NCBI RefSeq assembly: GCF_900215205.1
Contig: NZ_OBDY01000036.1
Span: forward strand, 45,911 to 109,910
Direction: 5' to 3'
DNA length: 64,000 bases
From: Paractinoplanes atraurantiacus
Lineage (GTDB): Bacteria; Actinomycetota; Actinomycetes; Mycobacteriales; Micromonosporaceae
This document shows positions 54,801 to 63,537 of this stretch, in pieces. Position numbers and translations under genes: made by a program. The notes under the pieces are model-generated. The model was not told where the DNA came from, did not search any database, and saw only the letters and a list, made by a program, of their open reading frames with translations. Numbering within the stretch: the stretch's first letter is position 1; each line of letters opens with the position of its first letter.

Positions 54801-57800
54801 ACCAGGACGGTCAACCAGCTCGGCCACGAGACCATCACCGACCAGGACCCGGCCTGGGCCGAGCCCACGTCGATCCTGGACGCCAACAAGAAGCGCACCG
54901 ACCTCGAGCGTGACGCGCAGGGCCGGCTCACCAAGGTCTGGCTGCCCGGCCGGGCCAAGGCCTCGGCCACGCCGAACATGGAGTTCAGCTACCTGATCCG
55001 CAACAACGGCCCGCTCGCGGTGACCACGAAGCGGCTCGGCCCGAACGGCAACTACGTCACCGAGATCGGCCTGTTCGACTCGATGTACCGCACGGTGCAG
55101 ACGCAGGAGGACGCGCAGAAGACCAAGGACGGCAAGGACGCCCGGATCGTCAGCGGCACCGGCTACAACGACCGCGGCCAGACCGAGTACGAGTCCGACC
55201 AGAACTACGTGCTCGGCAAGCCCGGCACCGACCGGCTCGAGATCACCCCGGGCGAGGACCGCAACCGGATGGTGACCACCTACGACCGGCTGGGCCAGGA
55301 AGTCGAGGAGGCGCTCTGGTCGTACAACGTCAAGAAGTGGGCGACCACGACGTCGTACGGCGGCAGCTCGGCCGGCTGGCAGACCGCGGTGACCCCGCCG
55401 ACCGGCGGCACCGCCACCATCTCCATCGAGAACGCCGACGGCGACCTCATCGAGAAACGGGAGTTCCACGGCCGGACGACCAGCGGCGACTACGACGCCA
55501 CCAAGTACACGTACAACCCGCGCGGTGACCTGGCCACCGTCGTCAAGGGCGGCCTGACCTGGAAGTACGAGTACGACCTGCGGGGCCGCGAGGTCAGGAC
55601 GACCGACCCGGACAAGGGCACCACTACCGTCGAGTACAACAACGCCGACGACGTGGTGAAGTCGACCGACGCCAAGGGTGACGTCGTCTCCACCACCTAC
55701 GACGACCTCGGCCGGCAGAAGGAGCGCTTCTTCAACGGGGTCAAGGCGGCCACCTGGACGTACGACACCGTGGCCAAGGGCCATCCGACGAAGTCGACCT
55801 CGATCGTCAACGGCTACTCGTTCAGCCGCGAGGTCTTCGAGTACAACGACGCCTACCAGATCGTCGACGAGGAGTCGGTGATCCCGGCCATGCCGGGGCT
55901 GACCGCCCTGGCCGGCACCTACGTCTCCACGAACACCTACACGCCCAACGGCCTGCTGTGGCGCAGCAGCCTGCCCAAGGTCGGCCCGATGGAGCGGGAG
56001 GGCATCACCCGCACCTACGACGACCTGGGCAACGTGGTCAAGCTGGCCGGCACGTCGTCGCCCTCGGGCACCGTGCGCACCTACGTCGACCGGACCACCT
56101 GGTCGCCGTACGGCGAGGTCCTGAACCGCTGGCTCGGCACGCCGGTCGGTGACAAGCCGCAGGCCTACCAGAGCTACGTCTACGACGACGCCACCCGGCG
56201 CCTCTCGGAGTTCTGGTTCGACCGTGACGGGACCGTCCCGAACGTGGCGGCGCTGAAGTACACGTACGACGACGCCGGCAACGTGCTGTCGATGGCCAAC
56301 CGGCCGGTCGACGAGGACAACAACCCGCGGGCCGGCGAGGAGGACGTCCAGTGCTTCACGTACGACCACCTGCGGCGGCTGACTCAGGCGTGGTCGCAGG
56401 CGTCCGCCACGTGCGGCACGCCGGCGGCCGGGGGCAAGGCGCCGTACTCGAAGTCGTGGACGTTCGACGAGCACGGATCGCGGACCACCGCGACCGACCA
56501 CGTCACCGGCAAGACCGCCCGGTACGACTACGACAAGGCGTCGCACGCGCTGAAGACCGTCACCACCGGCGACCAGGTCGACACCTACAAGTACAACGCC
56601 CGTGGCGACCTCGAGTCCCGCAAGATCGGTGACCGGACCGAGACGTACACCTGGAGCGCCCACGACAAGCTGACCAAGATCAGCGGCCCCGAGGGCGACA
56701 CCACGATGGTGTACGACGTCGACGGCAACCGGATCGCCCGCATCGACGCCGGCGGGGCCGGGGCCAGCATCTTCGTCTACGGCCACGAGTACACGACCAC
56801 GCCCACGTCGGGCACGGCCGCGACCCGCTACTACGAGCACGGCGGCGACACGATCGCCTCCCGCACCGACAGCACCAGCAAAAAGGGCGACATCATCTGG
56901 CTGGGCGCCGACCAGCAGGACTCGGCGAGCTGGGCGATCAACTCGGTCACCCGGGTCTCCACGGTGCGGTACAACGACCCGTACGGCAACTCGCGCTCGC
57001 CGGCGCCGGTGCAGTGGCCGTCCGGTCAGCGCGGTTTCGTCGGCGGCGTCCAGGACCCGACCGGGCTGGTCATGCTCGGCGCCCGGTTCTACGACCCGAG
57101 GAACGGCGCGTTCATCTCGGTCGACCCCGAAGTGGACGAGTTCGATCCGCAGCGCCTGCATCCGTACGCGTACGCCAACAACAACCCGACCACCTTCTCC
57201 GACCCGGACGGCCTGTTCTGGGGCTCGCTGAAGAACGGCATCCAGAAGGCGGCCAGCTCGGTCGCCAGCGGGGTGACCCAGGCGGCCAAGGCGGTGGTCA
57301 ACAACGCGGGCACGATCGCCTCGGTGGCCGGCACGGTCGCGATGGTGGCCGCGGTGCTGCCGCCACCGGCCCAGGTGGTCGCGGCGGCGGCCGGCGCGGT
57401 GGCCGCGGTCGCCGGCGCCATCGACACGGCCAAGAGCTGTGGGGGTGGCGACAAGCTCGGCTGCGCGGTCGGCATCGCCAGCATGATCCCCGGCGTCCGC
57501 CAGGCCAAGACGGCCGCGCGGGGCGTCGGCGCCGCCAAGGACGTCACCAAGAAGTTCGCGGCCGAGGCCGACGACGTGGCCAAGGCGGCGAAACGCGAGG
57601 CGGACAACGCCGCGCCGATCCGGCCGGACGCGCAACGGCCGGGCGTCGCCGAGGCGATCAAGACGCGGTCCGGCGCGATCTACGCCTCCACCAGCAAGGT
57701 CGGCACGCCGCCGTGGCTGCACTGGAAGGTGCGGTTCATCCTGAAGCTGGTGCCCAAGCCGCTGCGCGGCAAGGGACACGGCAAGTGCGGTCTGACGGTC

Positions 57801-57992
57801 TGCCTGACCAGGTCGCTGAACGAGAAGCAGAGCCCGCGCGGCGCGTCGGCCCACGCGGTGACGATCCGCAACCGGGCGACGCATCCGAAGCACGCACGGC
57901 AGGTCCCGCCCTGCGGCAGCTGCAAGTTCCTGTCATTCTTCTTCGGGCTGCGCTGGGCGTACCCGTGGCGGTGGTGGAACTGGAGGATCTGA
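51825..57992 (+). CDS. Rhs/YD-repeat polymorphic toxin with C-terminal YwqJ-like deaminase domain
   Basis: 2055 residues, ATG with GGAGA upstream. A hydrophobic N-terminal segment is a likely export signal. Rhs-type entry motifs (GFSYANDIDVPPAPGPTPQI, near 234) are followed by many YD repeats (for example YDLRGREVRTTDPDKGTTTV) that would fold as a closed shell. The Rhs core ends near 1755-1796 with YDPRNGAFISVDPEVD and NPTTFSDPDG, after which the sequence becomes family-specific. A Gly/Ala-rich hydrophobic stretch leads to a YwqJ-like deaminase: SGAIYASTSKVG, GHGKCGL, PCGSC. Zinc ligands Cys1988, Cys2030 and Cys2033 are present, but the usual Glu two residues after the first Cys is Leu1990. 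A SUKH-3-like gene follows by 3 nt. Confidence 0.9.
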   Translation: MKRKHFALGTAALMLTSALTYHWVAEELNGERDAQPVAAKKFGTVKVDPSPLPADGGAWTGPAKGGFPAAGLVEMTLTSGAVAGRAGSIPVTVRPVKAKKAPAKVRVSALPEEHSAKLGLSGPVIAVEADSAGDVETTVDYDSFSGMYGGNWASRVKLAQLPACAATTPELPQCQDPAPIENVRDGNSLSAPLTLSGSAATVITLAADTESGEGDYKASDLQASGSWTAGDSSGGFSYANDIDVPPAPGPTPQIALNYASQMVDGRTAGANNQASWAGDGWDYSPGFVERSYAACVDDRDKVDDKEANNKDKKTADQCWKGKSPNITVSLGGTNTTLVKDDDTGAWRPAQDGNWKVQYEGAPATKSDATTERWVVTTPDGTRHFFAGEVASSNSRWTVPVFGNHEGESCRADAFKDSSCNQAWRWLLDKEIDVNGNMTRYYYKKETGHYGAAGDKNNRVSFDRGGNLERIEYGLNTAYPDVAATARVVFSTADRCFADECYKDDKPVKANWPDVPWDKECTAEPCTDKLAPVFFSVKRLTKITTQIRSGSAFNPVESWTLDQEFKEPKSATSASLWLKQITHAGHDGGTVTDPPVVFTGVELTNQVNAIAGAQLFSRWRIDNIRTESGSDIHVTYSEPDCDAGDLPDPATNTRLCYPVYWTPDGYFDPTRDWFRKYVVKEVTQSDRTADQPPILTRYSYSTEGSGTNVLWAWDDSEFTKKKHRTYGQWRGYSQIVTRVGQTDTGKVLTTRKRFYRGLDDQPLPDDKTRNVQVTDEAGNSYADHPALAGSTLEEATLDGTTVVEAQTTAYWVKQTAVRSRTGGSDKAYRIAPSTQRSRKLLAPGVWRQTESRSEFDGEGNIESTSDLGETGKSGDETCTRFTYVSNDDPWLRGLLSREEKVAKACSESVSRPADIVSDVKNFYDKSETHGSAPTKGQVTRVDKLNSWTGGAAVYTTTGRTAFDSLGRQVSETDSLGKATTTSYTPAGPGPVTQTRTVNQLGHETITDQDPAWAEPTSILDANKKRTDLERDAQGRLTKVWLPGRAKASATPNMEFSYLIRNNGPLAVTTKRLGPNGNYVTEIGLFDSMYRTVQTQEDAQKTKDGKDARIVSGTGYNDRGQTEYESDQNYVLGKPGTDRLEITPGEDRNRMVTTYDRLGQEVEEALWSYNVKKWATTTSYGGSSAGWQTAVTPPTGGTATISIENADGDLIEKREFHGRTTSGDYDATKYTYNPRGDLATVVKGGLTWKYEYDLRGREVRTTDPDKGTTTVEYNNADDVVKSTDAKGDVVSTTYDDLGRQKERFFNGVKAATWTYDTVAKGHPTKSTSIVNGYSFSREVFEYNDAYQIVDEESVIPAMPGLTALAGTYVSTNTYTPNGLLWRSSLPKVGPMEREGITRTYDDLGNVVKLAGTSSPSGTVRTYVDRTTWSPYGEVLNRWLGTPVGDKPQAYQSYVYDDATRRLSEFWFDRDGTVPNVAALKYTYDDAGNVLSMANRPVDEDNNPRAGEEDVQCFTYDHLRRLTQAWSQASATCGTPAAGGKAPYSKSWTFDEHGSRTTATDHVTGKTARYDYDKASHALKTVTTGDQVDTYKYNARGDLESRKIGDRTETYTWSAHDKLTKISGPEGDTTMVYDVDGNRIARIDAGGAGASIFVYGHEYTTTPTSGTAATRYYEHGGDTIASRTDSTSKKGDIIWLGADQQDSASWAINSVTRVSTVRYNDPYGNSRSPAPVQWPSGQRGFVGGVQDPTGLVMLGARFYDPRNGAFISVDPEVDEFDPQRLHPYAYANNNPTTFSDPDGLFWGSLKNGIQKAASSVASGVTQAAKAVVNNAGTIASVAGTVAMVAAVLPPPAQVVAAAAGAVAAVAGAIDTAKSCGGGDKLGCAVGIASMIPGVRQAKTAARGVGAAKDVTKKFAAEADDVAKAAKREADNAAPIRPDAQRPGVAEAIKTRSGAIYASTSKVGTPPWLHWKVRFILKLVPKPLRGKGHGKCGLTVCLTRSLNEKQSPRGASAHAVTIRNRATHPKHARQVPPCGSCKFLSFFFGLRWAYPWRWWNWRI

Positions 57993-57995
57993 GGT

Positions 57996-58442
57996 TTGGC
58001 TGACAGGTTCCCGCGTGGTGTCGACCGCGCTCTGCGCAAGGCCGGCTGGTTTCCCGGCCGGCGGGTCGACACCACGCCCTGGCGGGATGCCATCGACGGC
58101 ATCGACATGCATCCGGCGGCGAGCGCGTTCCTGGCCGAGTTCGGCGGCCTGGCCGTGGACGTGCACGGCTTCGGCCGTACGGCGGCGAAGGAGCCGTTCG
58201 AGCTGGATCCCGAACTGTGCGAGGGTGAGGAGGGCCGGTTCCGGGACTGGAGCGAGTTCCTCGGCCGGTCCCTCTACCCGCTGGGCGAGCTCGACCACGG
58301 ACGCTTCTTCCTCGGCATCGACGAGGAGGGGACGCTCTACCTGGTCATCGACTGGCTCGCCGTCTTCGACGGCCCGGCCGACGCCGGGCTGATCGCCCTC
58401 TGCCAGGGCACCATGCCCCGGCAGTTGTCCCCGAACGAATGA
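57996..58442 (+). CDS. SUKH-3-like immunity protein
   Basis: 148 residues from a TTG start; GGAGG at 57982-57986, inside the end of the Rhs gene, serves as ribosome site. The pattern AGWFPGRRVDTTPW, HPAASAFLAEFGGLAV, FELDPELCEG and LGELDHGRFFLGIDEEGTLY fits the SUKH-3 family of cytosolic immunity proteins that neutralise polymorphic toxins, including deaminases. Position directly after the Rhs toxin gene supports a cognate pair. No signal peptide or membrane segment is present. Confidence 0.85.
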   Translation: MADRFPRGVDRALRKAGWFPGRRVDTTPWRDAIDGIDMHPAASAFLAEFGGLAVDVHGFGRTAAKEPFELDPELCEGEEGRFRDWSEFLGRSLYPLGELDHGRFFLGIDEEGTLYLVIDWLAVFDGPADAGLIALCQGTMPRQLSPNE

Positions 58443-58473
58443 GCTGGAGGCCGCGGGGTGGATCGCGCTCGGC

Positions 58474-59400
58474 ATGATCGAGCGCGTGACTCGTTCCGCC
58501 ATCGCGGCCTCCTCGCTTCTGCTCGCCGGTGCGCTGCTGACCGGCTGCGGCGCGAAACCGGCCGACACCCCGCCGAGCCCGCCCGTCCCGGCCAGTCCGC
58601 GGTCGTCGCCGCCGGCGGTCACCGAGACCCCGCGGTTCGGTGAGCTCGAGCGCCGATTCAAGGCCCGATTGGGGGTGTACGCGGTCGACACGGGAAACGG
58701 GCGCACGCTCGCCCACCGGGCCGACGAGCGTTTCGCCCACGCCTCGACGTTCAAGGCCCTGCTGGCCGCGGTGCTGCTCCGAGACCTCACCGATGCCGAT
58801 CTGGGGCGCGTGGTGACGTACACCCAAGCGAATCTGCTGGAATGGGCGCCGGTCACCTCTCGCCATGTGGCCACCGGGATGACGGTCGAGGCCCTGATCG
58901 ACGCGGCCGTGCGCCACAGCGACAACACCGCCGCCAATCTGCTGCTCCGCGAGGTGGGTGGCCCGGCCGGGCTGCAACGGGAACTGCGGAAGATCAACGA
59001 CCGCGTGACGTACGTCAGCCGCACCGAACCGTCGCTGAACGAGGCCACGCCCGGCGACCAGCGGGACACGAGCACACCGCGGGCGCTCGGCACCGACCTG
59101 CGCCGGCTGGTGCTCGGCGACGACCTGCCCCCGCCTCGCCGCCAGAAGCTGGCCGCCCTGCTGCGCGGCAACACGACCGGTGGCCCGTACATCCGGGCCG
59201 GAGTTCCCGCGGGCTGGACGGTGGGTGACAAGACCGGCGGCGGTGGCTACGGCACCCGCAACGACATCGCGGTCGTCTGGCCGCCCACCGGGAGCCCGCT
59301 GGTCATCGCCGTTCAGTCGGATCGCGGTGTGCGGGACGCGGCCTCGGACGACGCCCTGATCGCCGAGGCGGCCAAGGCGGTCGTGGCCGAGCTGCGGTGA
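58474..59400 (+). CDS. Class A beta-lactamase lipoprotein
   Basis: 308 residues with a lipoprotein signal and lipobox LTGC (Cys25), then a Pro/Ser tether. All class A motifs are present: STFK with nucleophile Ser91 and Lys94, SDN at 149-151, ExxLN with Glu185 (the deacylating residue) and KTG at 253-255. It would hydrolyse beta-lactams at the outer face of the membrane. No regulator such as BlaI/BlaR adjoins it. The ribosome site is weak, with GGAG about 25 nt upstream only. Confidence 0.95.
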   Translation: MIERVTRSAIAASSLLLAGALLTGCGAKPADTPPSPPVPASPRSSPPAVTETPRFGELERRFKARLGVYAVDTGNGRTLAHRADERFAHASTFKALLAAVLLRDLTDADLGRVVTYTQANLLEWAPVTSRHVATGMTVEALIDAAVRHSDNTAANLLLREVGGPAGLQRELRKINDRVTYVSRTEPSLNEATPGDQRDTSTPRALGTDLRRLVLGDDLPPPRRQKLAALLRGNTTGGPYIRAGVPAGWTVGDKTGGGGYGTRNDIAVVWPPTGSPLVIAVQSDRGVRDAASDDALIAEAAKAVVAELR

Positions 59401-59452
59401 CCGTCACAATTGCAACATTCGGTACATTTACCCGCGCAGTTGAGGATACTTT

Positions 59453-60826
59453 TTGCGACCGGATCAACCGCTCGTCAAGAAGGAAGCCGCAGCGTTGCCC
59501 GAGTCCCCGATCGCGATCGTCGCCGCGAGCCTGATGCTCTGCGCGCTGGCCGTGGTGGTGTTGCGCCGCAAGGTCAAGCCGGTCGTCGAGGCCGCCGGCC
59601 GCGACCTGCTCGTGCGCGTGGAGCCGCACGTGCCCGAGGGCGTGCTCCGGGTGGCGCGGCGATGGTACGACCGGATCGACCCGGCCACCGCCCGTTCCAT
59701 CCTGGTCGCGGCCATCGCCGCCGGCATCGCCTGGTCACTGGCCTCGACCCTGCACCTGGTCGGCGCGGTCACCGCGTCGATCTCCGCGATCCTGTCGGTG
59801 CACCTCAGCTCGCACGCCTCGGTCCGGGACGGGACGAAACGCCTGATCGGCACCCTGGCCGGCGTCGGCGGCGCGGTCGGGGTGTGGGGAGTGTTCGGGC
59901 CGAGCCCGGTGTCGATCGCGGTGATCGCCGGCTGTGGCCTCATCGTGGGCCGGGTGCTGCGCCTGGGCGACGGCTCGGTCACCGTGCCCGCCACCTCGCT
60001 GGGCGTGCTGGTCGCCGGCAGCGCCGCCGCCGAGACCCACGTCTGGGAGCGGGTCGGCGCGACCGCGCTGGGCATCGTGGTCGGCGCCATCCTGTCGCCG
60101 CTGGTCGGCGGCATGACACCGCTGGAACGGGCCCACAGCAAACTGGCCCACCTGTCCACCGAGATCGCCCGCCTGCTCGGCGACCTCGGGACCGGCGCCG
60201 CCCGCGGATACGGCCGGGACCAGGCCGCGCAGTGGCTGGCCCGCTCCCGCGAACTAGGCGAGACCCTCGGCGAGGCGGTCGACGCCGTCGAAGACCTGGA
60301 CCGGCAGGCCCGCTGGTCGCTGACCACGCCGCTGACCGAGGTCGCGCCGGTGCACCACACGTTCCGCGTGCTCGAGCACGGGGTGCAGCAGGTGAACTCG
60401 GTGGCCCGCTCGATGTTCGACGCCGCCGCGGCACCACACTGCCCCGGCGTCCCGGACGACATCGGCCCCCTGCTCACCGCCGCCTCGGAGGCGTTCGCCG
60501 CGCACGCCACCCTGGAGACCGACCCGGGCGCCGACACCACCCAGGACGCCGGCGAACTCGAGGACCTGCTCGACGGCCTGCGGGAGGCCCGCCGGCAGAC
60601 GCTGCACAAGGTGCGCACCCGCATCGACGACACCGGGGTGCTGGTCCTCGCCGGCTCGATCATCACCGACATCGACCGGATGGCCGGGTCGCTGGAACGC
60701 TCGGCCCCGGCCCTCACCGTCGGCGAACGGGAGAAGGGCCCGGGCATCCCGGCGGTCTCGGAGGTGGTGCCCGTCGTCCGCAGCTTCTGGGAGAAAGCGG
60801 TGACCCCGAAGGCCGACGACCGTTAG
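59453..60826 (+). CDS. FUSC/aromatic acid exporter-like membrane protein
   Basis: 457 residues from a TTG with GAGGA 6 nt upstream. One hydrophobic helix lies at about 19-38 and a cluster of five or so at 80-225 (ARSILVAAIAAGIAWSLAST, VTVPATSLGVLVAGSAAA, ATALGIVVGAILSPLVGG). A long helical cytoplasmic part follows (230-457). The layout matches one half of FUSC/ArAE exporters, which are linked to efflux of aromatic acids, but the substrate cannot be read from sequence. It follows the beta-lactamase gene by 52 nt in the same direction. Confidence 0.75.
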   Translation: MRPDQPLVKKEAAALPESPIAIVAASLMLCALAVVVLRRKVKPVVEAAGRDLLVRVEPHVPEGVLRVARRWYDRIDPATARSILVAAIAAGIAWSLASTLHLVGAVTASISAILSVHLSSHASVRDGTKRLIGTLAGVGGAVGVWGVFGPSPVSIAVIAGCGLIVGRVLRLGDGSVTVPATSLGVLVAGSAAAETHVWERVGATALGIVVGAILSPLVGGMTPLERAHSKLAHLSTEIARLLGDLGTGAARGYGRDQAAQWLARSRELGETLGEAVDAVEDLDRQARWSLTTPLTEVAPVHHTFRVLEHGVQQVNSVARSMFDAAAAPHCPGVPDDIGPLLTAASEAFAAHATLETDPGADTTQDAGELEDLLDGLREARRQTLHKVRTRIDDTGVLVLAGSIITDIDRMAGSLERSAPALTVGEREKGPGIPAVSEVVPVVRSFWEKAVTPKADDR

Positions 60827-60874
60827 ATCGATATGCGATGATCGACCCTCCTCGAGCCGCAGGGGGCGTCACGC

Positions 60875-61678
60875 ATGGCCGAGCACGACGAGCTGCACAC
60901 CGACCGCCCGCACCCGGCGCGGGTCTACGACTACCTTCTCGGCGGCAAGGACAACTTCGCGGCCGATCGCGAGGCGGCGCACCGGGGCCTCGAGGCCAAC
61001 CCCGACAGCCGCATCCCGCCACGGGAAAACAGGTTGTTCCTGCGCCGGGCGGTCCGGTTCCTGGCCGAGCAGGGCATGGACCAATTCCTGGACATCGGTA
61101 CGGGCATACCCAGCGCCCCGAACGTGCACCACGTCGCCCAGGCGATCAACCCGCGGTCGCGGATCGTCTACGTCGACAACGACCCGATCGTGCTGGCCCA
61201 CGCCCGCGCCCTGCTGACCGGCGACCCCCGCGGCCGCACCGACTACGTCGACGCCGACCTGCGCGACGTCGACGCGATCCTCGAGGCGGCGGCATCGCAG
61301 GGCGCCCTCGACCTGAACCGCCCGGTCGGCCTGCTGCTGATAGCGATCCTGCACTTCATCGGCGACGAGGACGAGCCGGGCAAGATCGTGGAAAGGCTTC
61401 TGGCCGCGCTGCCGCCGGGCAGCTACCTGGCGCTGTCCCACCTGACCGGCGACTTCCGCCCGGAGGCGTGGGCCCAGGTGGCCGAGATCTACCGCCGTCA
61501 GGGCGTCACCATGCGGGTCCGCTCCAAGCCGGAGATCGAACGCTTCTTCACCGGCCTGGAGATGGTCGACCCGGGCCTCCAGGTCGTGCCGGCATGGCGC
61601 CCCGACCTGGGCGACCCGACCGAGCCCGCGCCGTCCGACGCGCAGGTCTCCGTCTACGGCGCCGTCGCCCGCAAGTGA
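60875..61678 (+). CDS. DUF574-family SAM-dependent methyltransferase
   Basis: 267 residues. The family signature is at the N-terminus: DRPHPARVYDYLLGGKDNFA, then NRLFLRRAVRFLAEQGMDQF. The SAM-binding motif is FLDIGTGIPSAPNVHHVAQ, followed by IVYVDNDPIVLAHARALL. This family is expanded in actinomycetes, usually with unknown substrates. It stands alone, 48 nt after the FUSC-like gene and convergent with the response regulator gene. Confidence 0.93.
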   Translation: MAEHDELHTDRPHPARVYDYLLGGKDNFAADREAAHRGLEANPDSRIPPRENRLFLRRAVRFLAEQGMDQFLDIGTGIPSAPNVHHVAQAINPRSRIVYVDNDPIVLAHARALLTGDPRGRTDYVDADLRDVDAILEAAASQGALDLNRPVGLLLIAILHFIGDEDEPGKIVERLLAALPPGSYLALSHLTGDFRPEAWAQVAEIYRRQGVTMRVRSKPEIERFFTGLEMVDPGLQVVPAWRPDLGDPTEPAPSDAQVSVYGAVARK

Positions 61679-61688
61679 TCGCGCGCGC

Positions 61689-62348
61689 TCAGGGGCGCTG
61701 GGCGGGGCGGACGAGGCCCGCGTCGTAGGCGGCGATCACCAGTTGGGCGCGGTCGCGGGCGGCCAGCTTGGCCAGCAGGTGGGTGATGTGGGTCTTCACG
61801 GTCTTGACCGAGATCACCAGGGCCTCGGCGATCTCGTCGTTGGACCGGCCGCCGCCGATCAAAGCCAGCACATCGACCTCACGGGTGGTCAGTGCGCGCA
61901 GCCGCCCCACCCGCCCGGGCCGGGGCGCGTCGAGGTAGTGGGCGACCAGGCGGGTCAGAATCGCCGGGGCGAATAAAGACTCACCCCGGTGTGTACGGCG
62001 AATCGCGGCGAGCAGATCCTCGGGATGCGCATCCTTCAGCAGGAAACCCGAGGCCCCGGCGCGAAGCGCCTCGTGCACGTACTCGTCAAGCTCGAACATG
62101 CTCAGCACCACCACCCGGGTGCGGTCGAGCACCGGGTCGGCGCAGATCCGCCGGGTCGCCTCGAGCCCGTCGAGCCGAGGCATGCGCACGTCCATGAGGA
62201 CGACGTCCGGCCGCACGGCGCGGGCCCGCATCACGGCATCGGCCCCGTCGGCGGCCTGGGCGACCACGGCCAGATCCGGCTCCTTGTCGATGATCACGGC
62301 AAGGCTTTCGCGCAGCAGCGGCTGATCGTCGACAAGCATGACCCGCAC
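61689..62348 (-). CDS. NarL/LuxR-family response regulator
   Basis: 219 residues from the GTG at 62348, the usual family length. The receiver domain starts RVMLVDDQPLLRESL, with phospho-acceptor Asp53 in VLMDVRMPRLDG and the late Lys in GFLLKDAHPEDLL. The LuxR-type helix-turn-helix is at about 155-210: LTTREVDVLALIGGGRSNDE, then IAEALVISVKTVKTHITHLL. The frame stays open upstream to ATG 62570 and beyond, which would add a 74-residue Ala/Thr/Gly repeat tail encoded by a minisatellite; that tail is probably not a real domain. No histidine kinase gene is adjacent. Confidence 0.9.
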   Translation of the reverse strand: MRVMLVDDQPLLRESLAVIIDKEPDLAVVAQAADGADAVMRARAVRPDVVLMDVRMPRLDGLEATRRICADPVLDRTRVVVLSMFELDEYVHEALRAGASGFLLKDAHPEDLLAAIRRTHRGESLFAPAILTRLVAHYLDAPRPGRVGRLRALTTREVDVLALIGGGRSNDEIAEALVISVKTVKTHITHLLAKLAARDRAQLVIAAYDAGLVRPAQRP

Positions 62349-62400
62349 GACCGCCCCGCTTGTGGCCTGTCCGCCCGCGGCCGCCCCCTCGGTCGCCCGG

Positions 62401-62520
62401 CCCGCGGCTGTCCCGCTTGCGGTCGCCTGGCCCTCGGTCGCCTGGCCCGCGGCTGTCCCGCTTGCGGTCGCCTGGCCCTCGGTCGCCTGGCCCGCGGCTG
62501 TCCCGCTTGCGGTCGCCTGG
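62401..62520. repeat. 45-nt minisatellite (2.7 copies) upstream of the response regulator
   Basis: Two identical 45-nt units (62401-62445 and 62446-62490) and the first 30 nt of a third (62491-62520), with degenerate flanks on both sides. Each unit is itself made of related 15-nt steps (GCGGCTGTCCCGCTT, GCGGTCGCCTGGCCC). The array lies between the response regulator and the truncated ROK gene. Confidence 0.9.
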
Positions 62521-62640
62521 CCCGCGGTCGTCCCGCTCGCGGCTGCCCCGCCCGCGGTCGTTTCGCTCATGGCTGCCCCCGCCCCCGGACGCCTCGCCCC
62601 CGGAGGCGGCGTCCGGGGCGCGGGCTGTTGCGCGCTAGTC

Positions 62641-63537
62641 ATGCGGGATGAGGGTTGCCGCGGGGGAGCGGTCCGGGACGTGTGCAGCCGCGGGCGAGTG
62701 GTCCGGGATACAGCGGACACGGGCGAAGCGTCGGGGGTGTGGCCAGTGGTTGGTGCTGCGTGGGGCCTCGACCTGCCGCGCCACCGGGTGGAGGGGCTGG
62801 CCGTGGTGGCGCCGACCGCCGGCCCGTACACCGAGTGGGGCACGATCGGCGACCAGCTGTCCGAGCTGCTCAAGCTGCCGGTGCTGGTCGAGAACGACGC
62901 GGCGGCGGCCGCCCTGGGCGAGTTCTGGAGCCGCCGGGTCTCCCGCGAGCAGTCGTTCGGCTGCGTCTACCTTTCCACGGGGATCGGCGCCGGCATGGTC
63001 TTCGGTGGCGCTTTGTTCCGCGGCGCCAGCTTCGACGCGGGAGAGCTGGGACACCTTTCCATTGCGTACGACGGCAGGCCGTGCCCGTGCGGAAACCAGG
63101 GCTGCGTGGAGAGGTACGCCTCGATGACCGCCAGCGTCGACACGGCCCGCGCCCACCCGGCCCTGGCGGCCCGCCTCCGCCTGGACGGCAGCGTCTCCTC
63201 GGCGTACGACACCTTGGCCCGAGCCGCGGTCAGCGGCGACCCGGACGCCTTCGGGGTGATCGAGGACGCCGCCGGCTACCTGAGCGTGGCCGTGACGTCG
63301 ATGGTGAACCTGCTCGACCTGGGCCGCATCGTCCTGACCGGCCCCGGCGTGGCGGTGGCCGGCTCCATCTACGCCCGCCGCCTTCGATCCCACCTGGCCC
63401 GCACCGCTCACGCCCGCAGCCGCCACGAGGTGCAGGTCGAGCTGTCCGCCCAGCCCCGAAACGCCGCCGGCATCGGCGCCGCCGCCCTGGTCGTCCAGGC
63501 GTCGATCGCCCCCGGCCATACTCCCGGCATGCGCTGA
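62641..63537 (+). pseudogene. 5'-truncated ROK-family (NagC/glucokinase-like) gene
   Basis: Recognisable ROK sequence begins only near 62760 (VEGLAVVAPTAGPYTEWGTI, then LKLPVLVENDAAAAALGEFW) and runs to a normal C-terminus. The zinc-binding signature CPCGNQGCVERYAS and the GELGH region are intact. The N-terminal winged helix and the first phosphate-binding motif (DxGGT) are missing, replaced by about 110 nt of unrelated sequence after the ATG at 62641. It therefore lacks half of the ATP site and any DNA-binding domain. The minisatellite upstream suggests a deletion or rearrangement. A frame with a different start would not restore the missing parts. Confidence 0.75.

Noticed and set aside
47568..57893. 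Very long minus-strand open frame (about 3440 codons) opposite the LamG and Rhs genes
   Set aside because: Its product is Arg/Val/Gly-rich and without recognisable domains, while the plus strand has clear LamG and Rhs motifs. Long antisense frames are expected in very high-GC DNA.
62401..62520. Considered as a CRISPR array
   Set aside because: Units are contiguous without unique spacers and no cas genes are present.
62338..62640. Upstream extension of the ROK frame through the minisatellite
   Set aside because: It encodes PAAVPLAVAWPSVAW repeats from the minisatellite and bears no resemblance to a ROK N-terminus.
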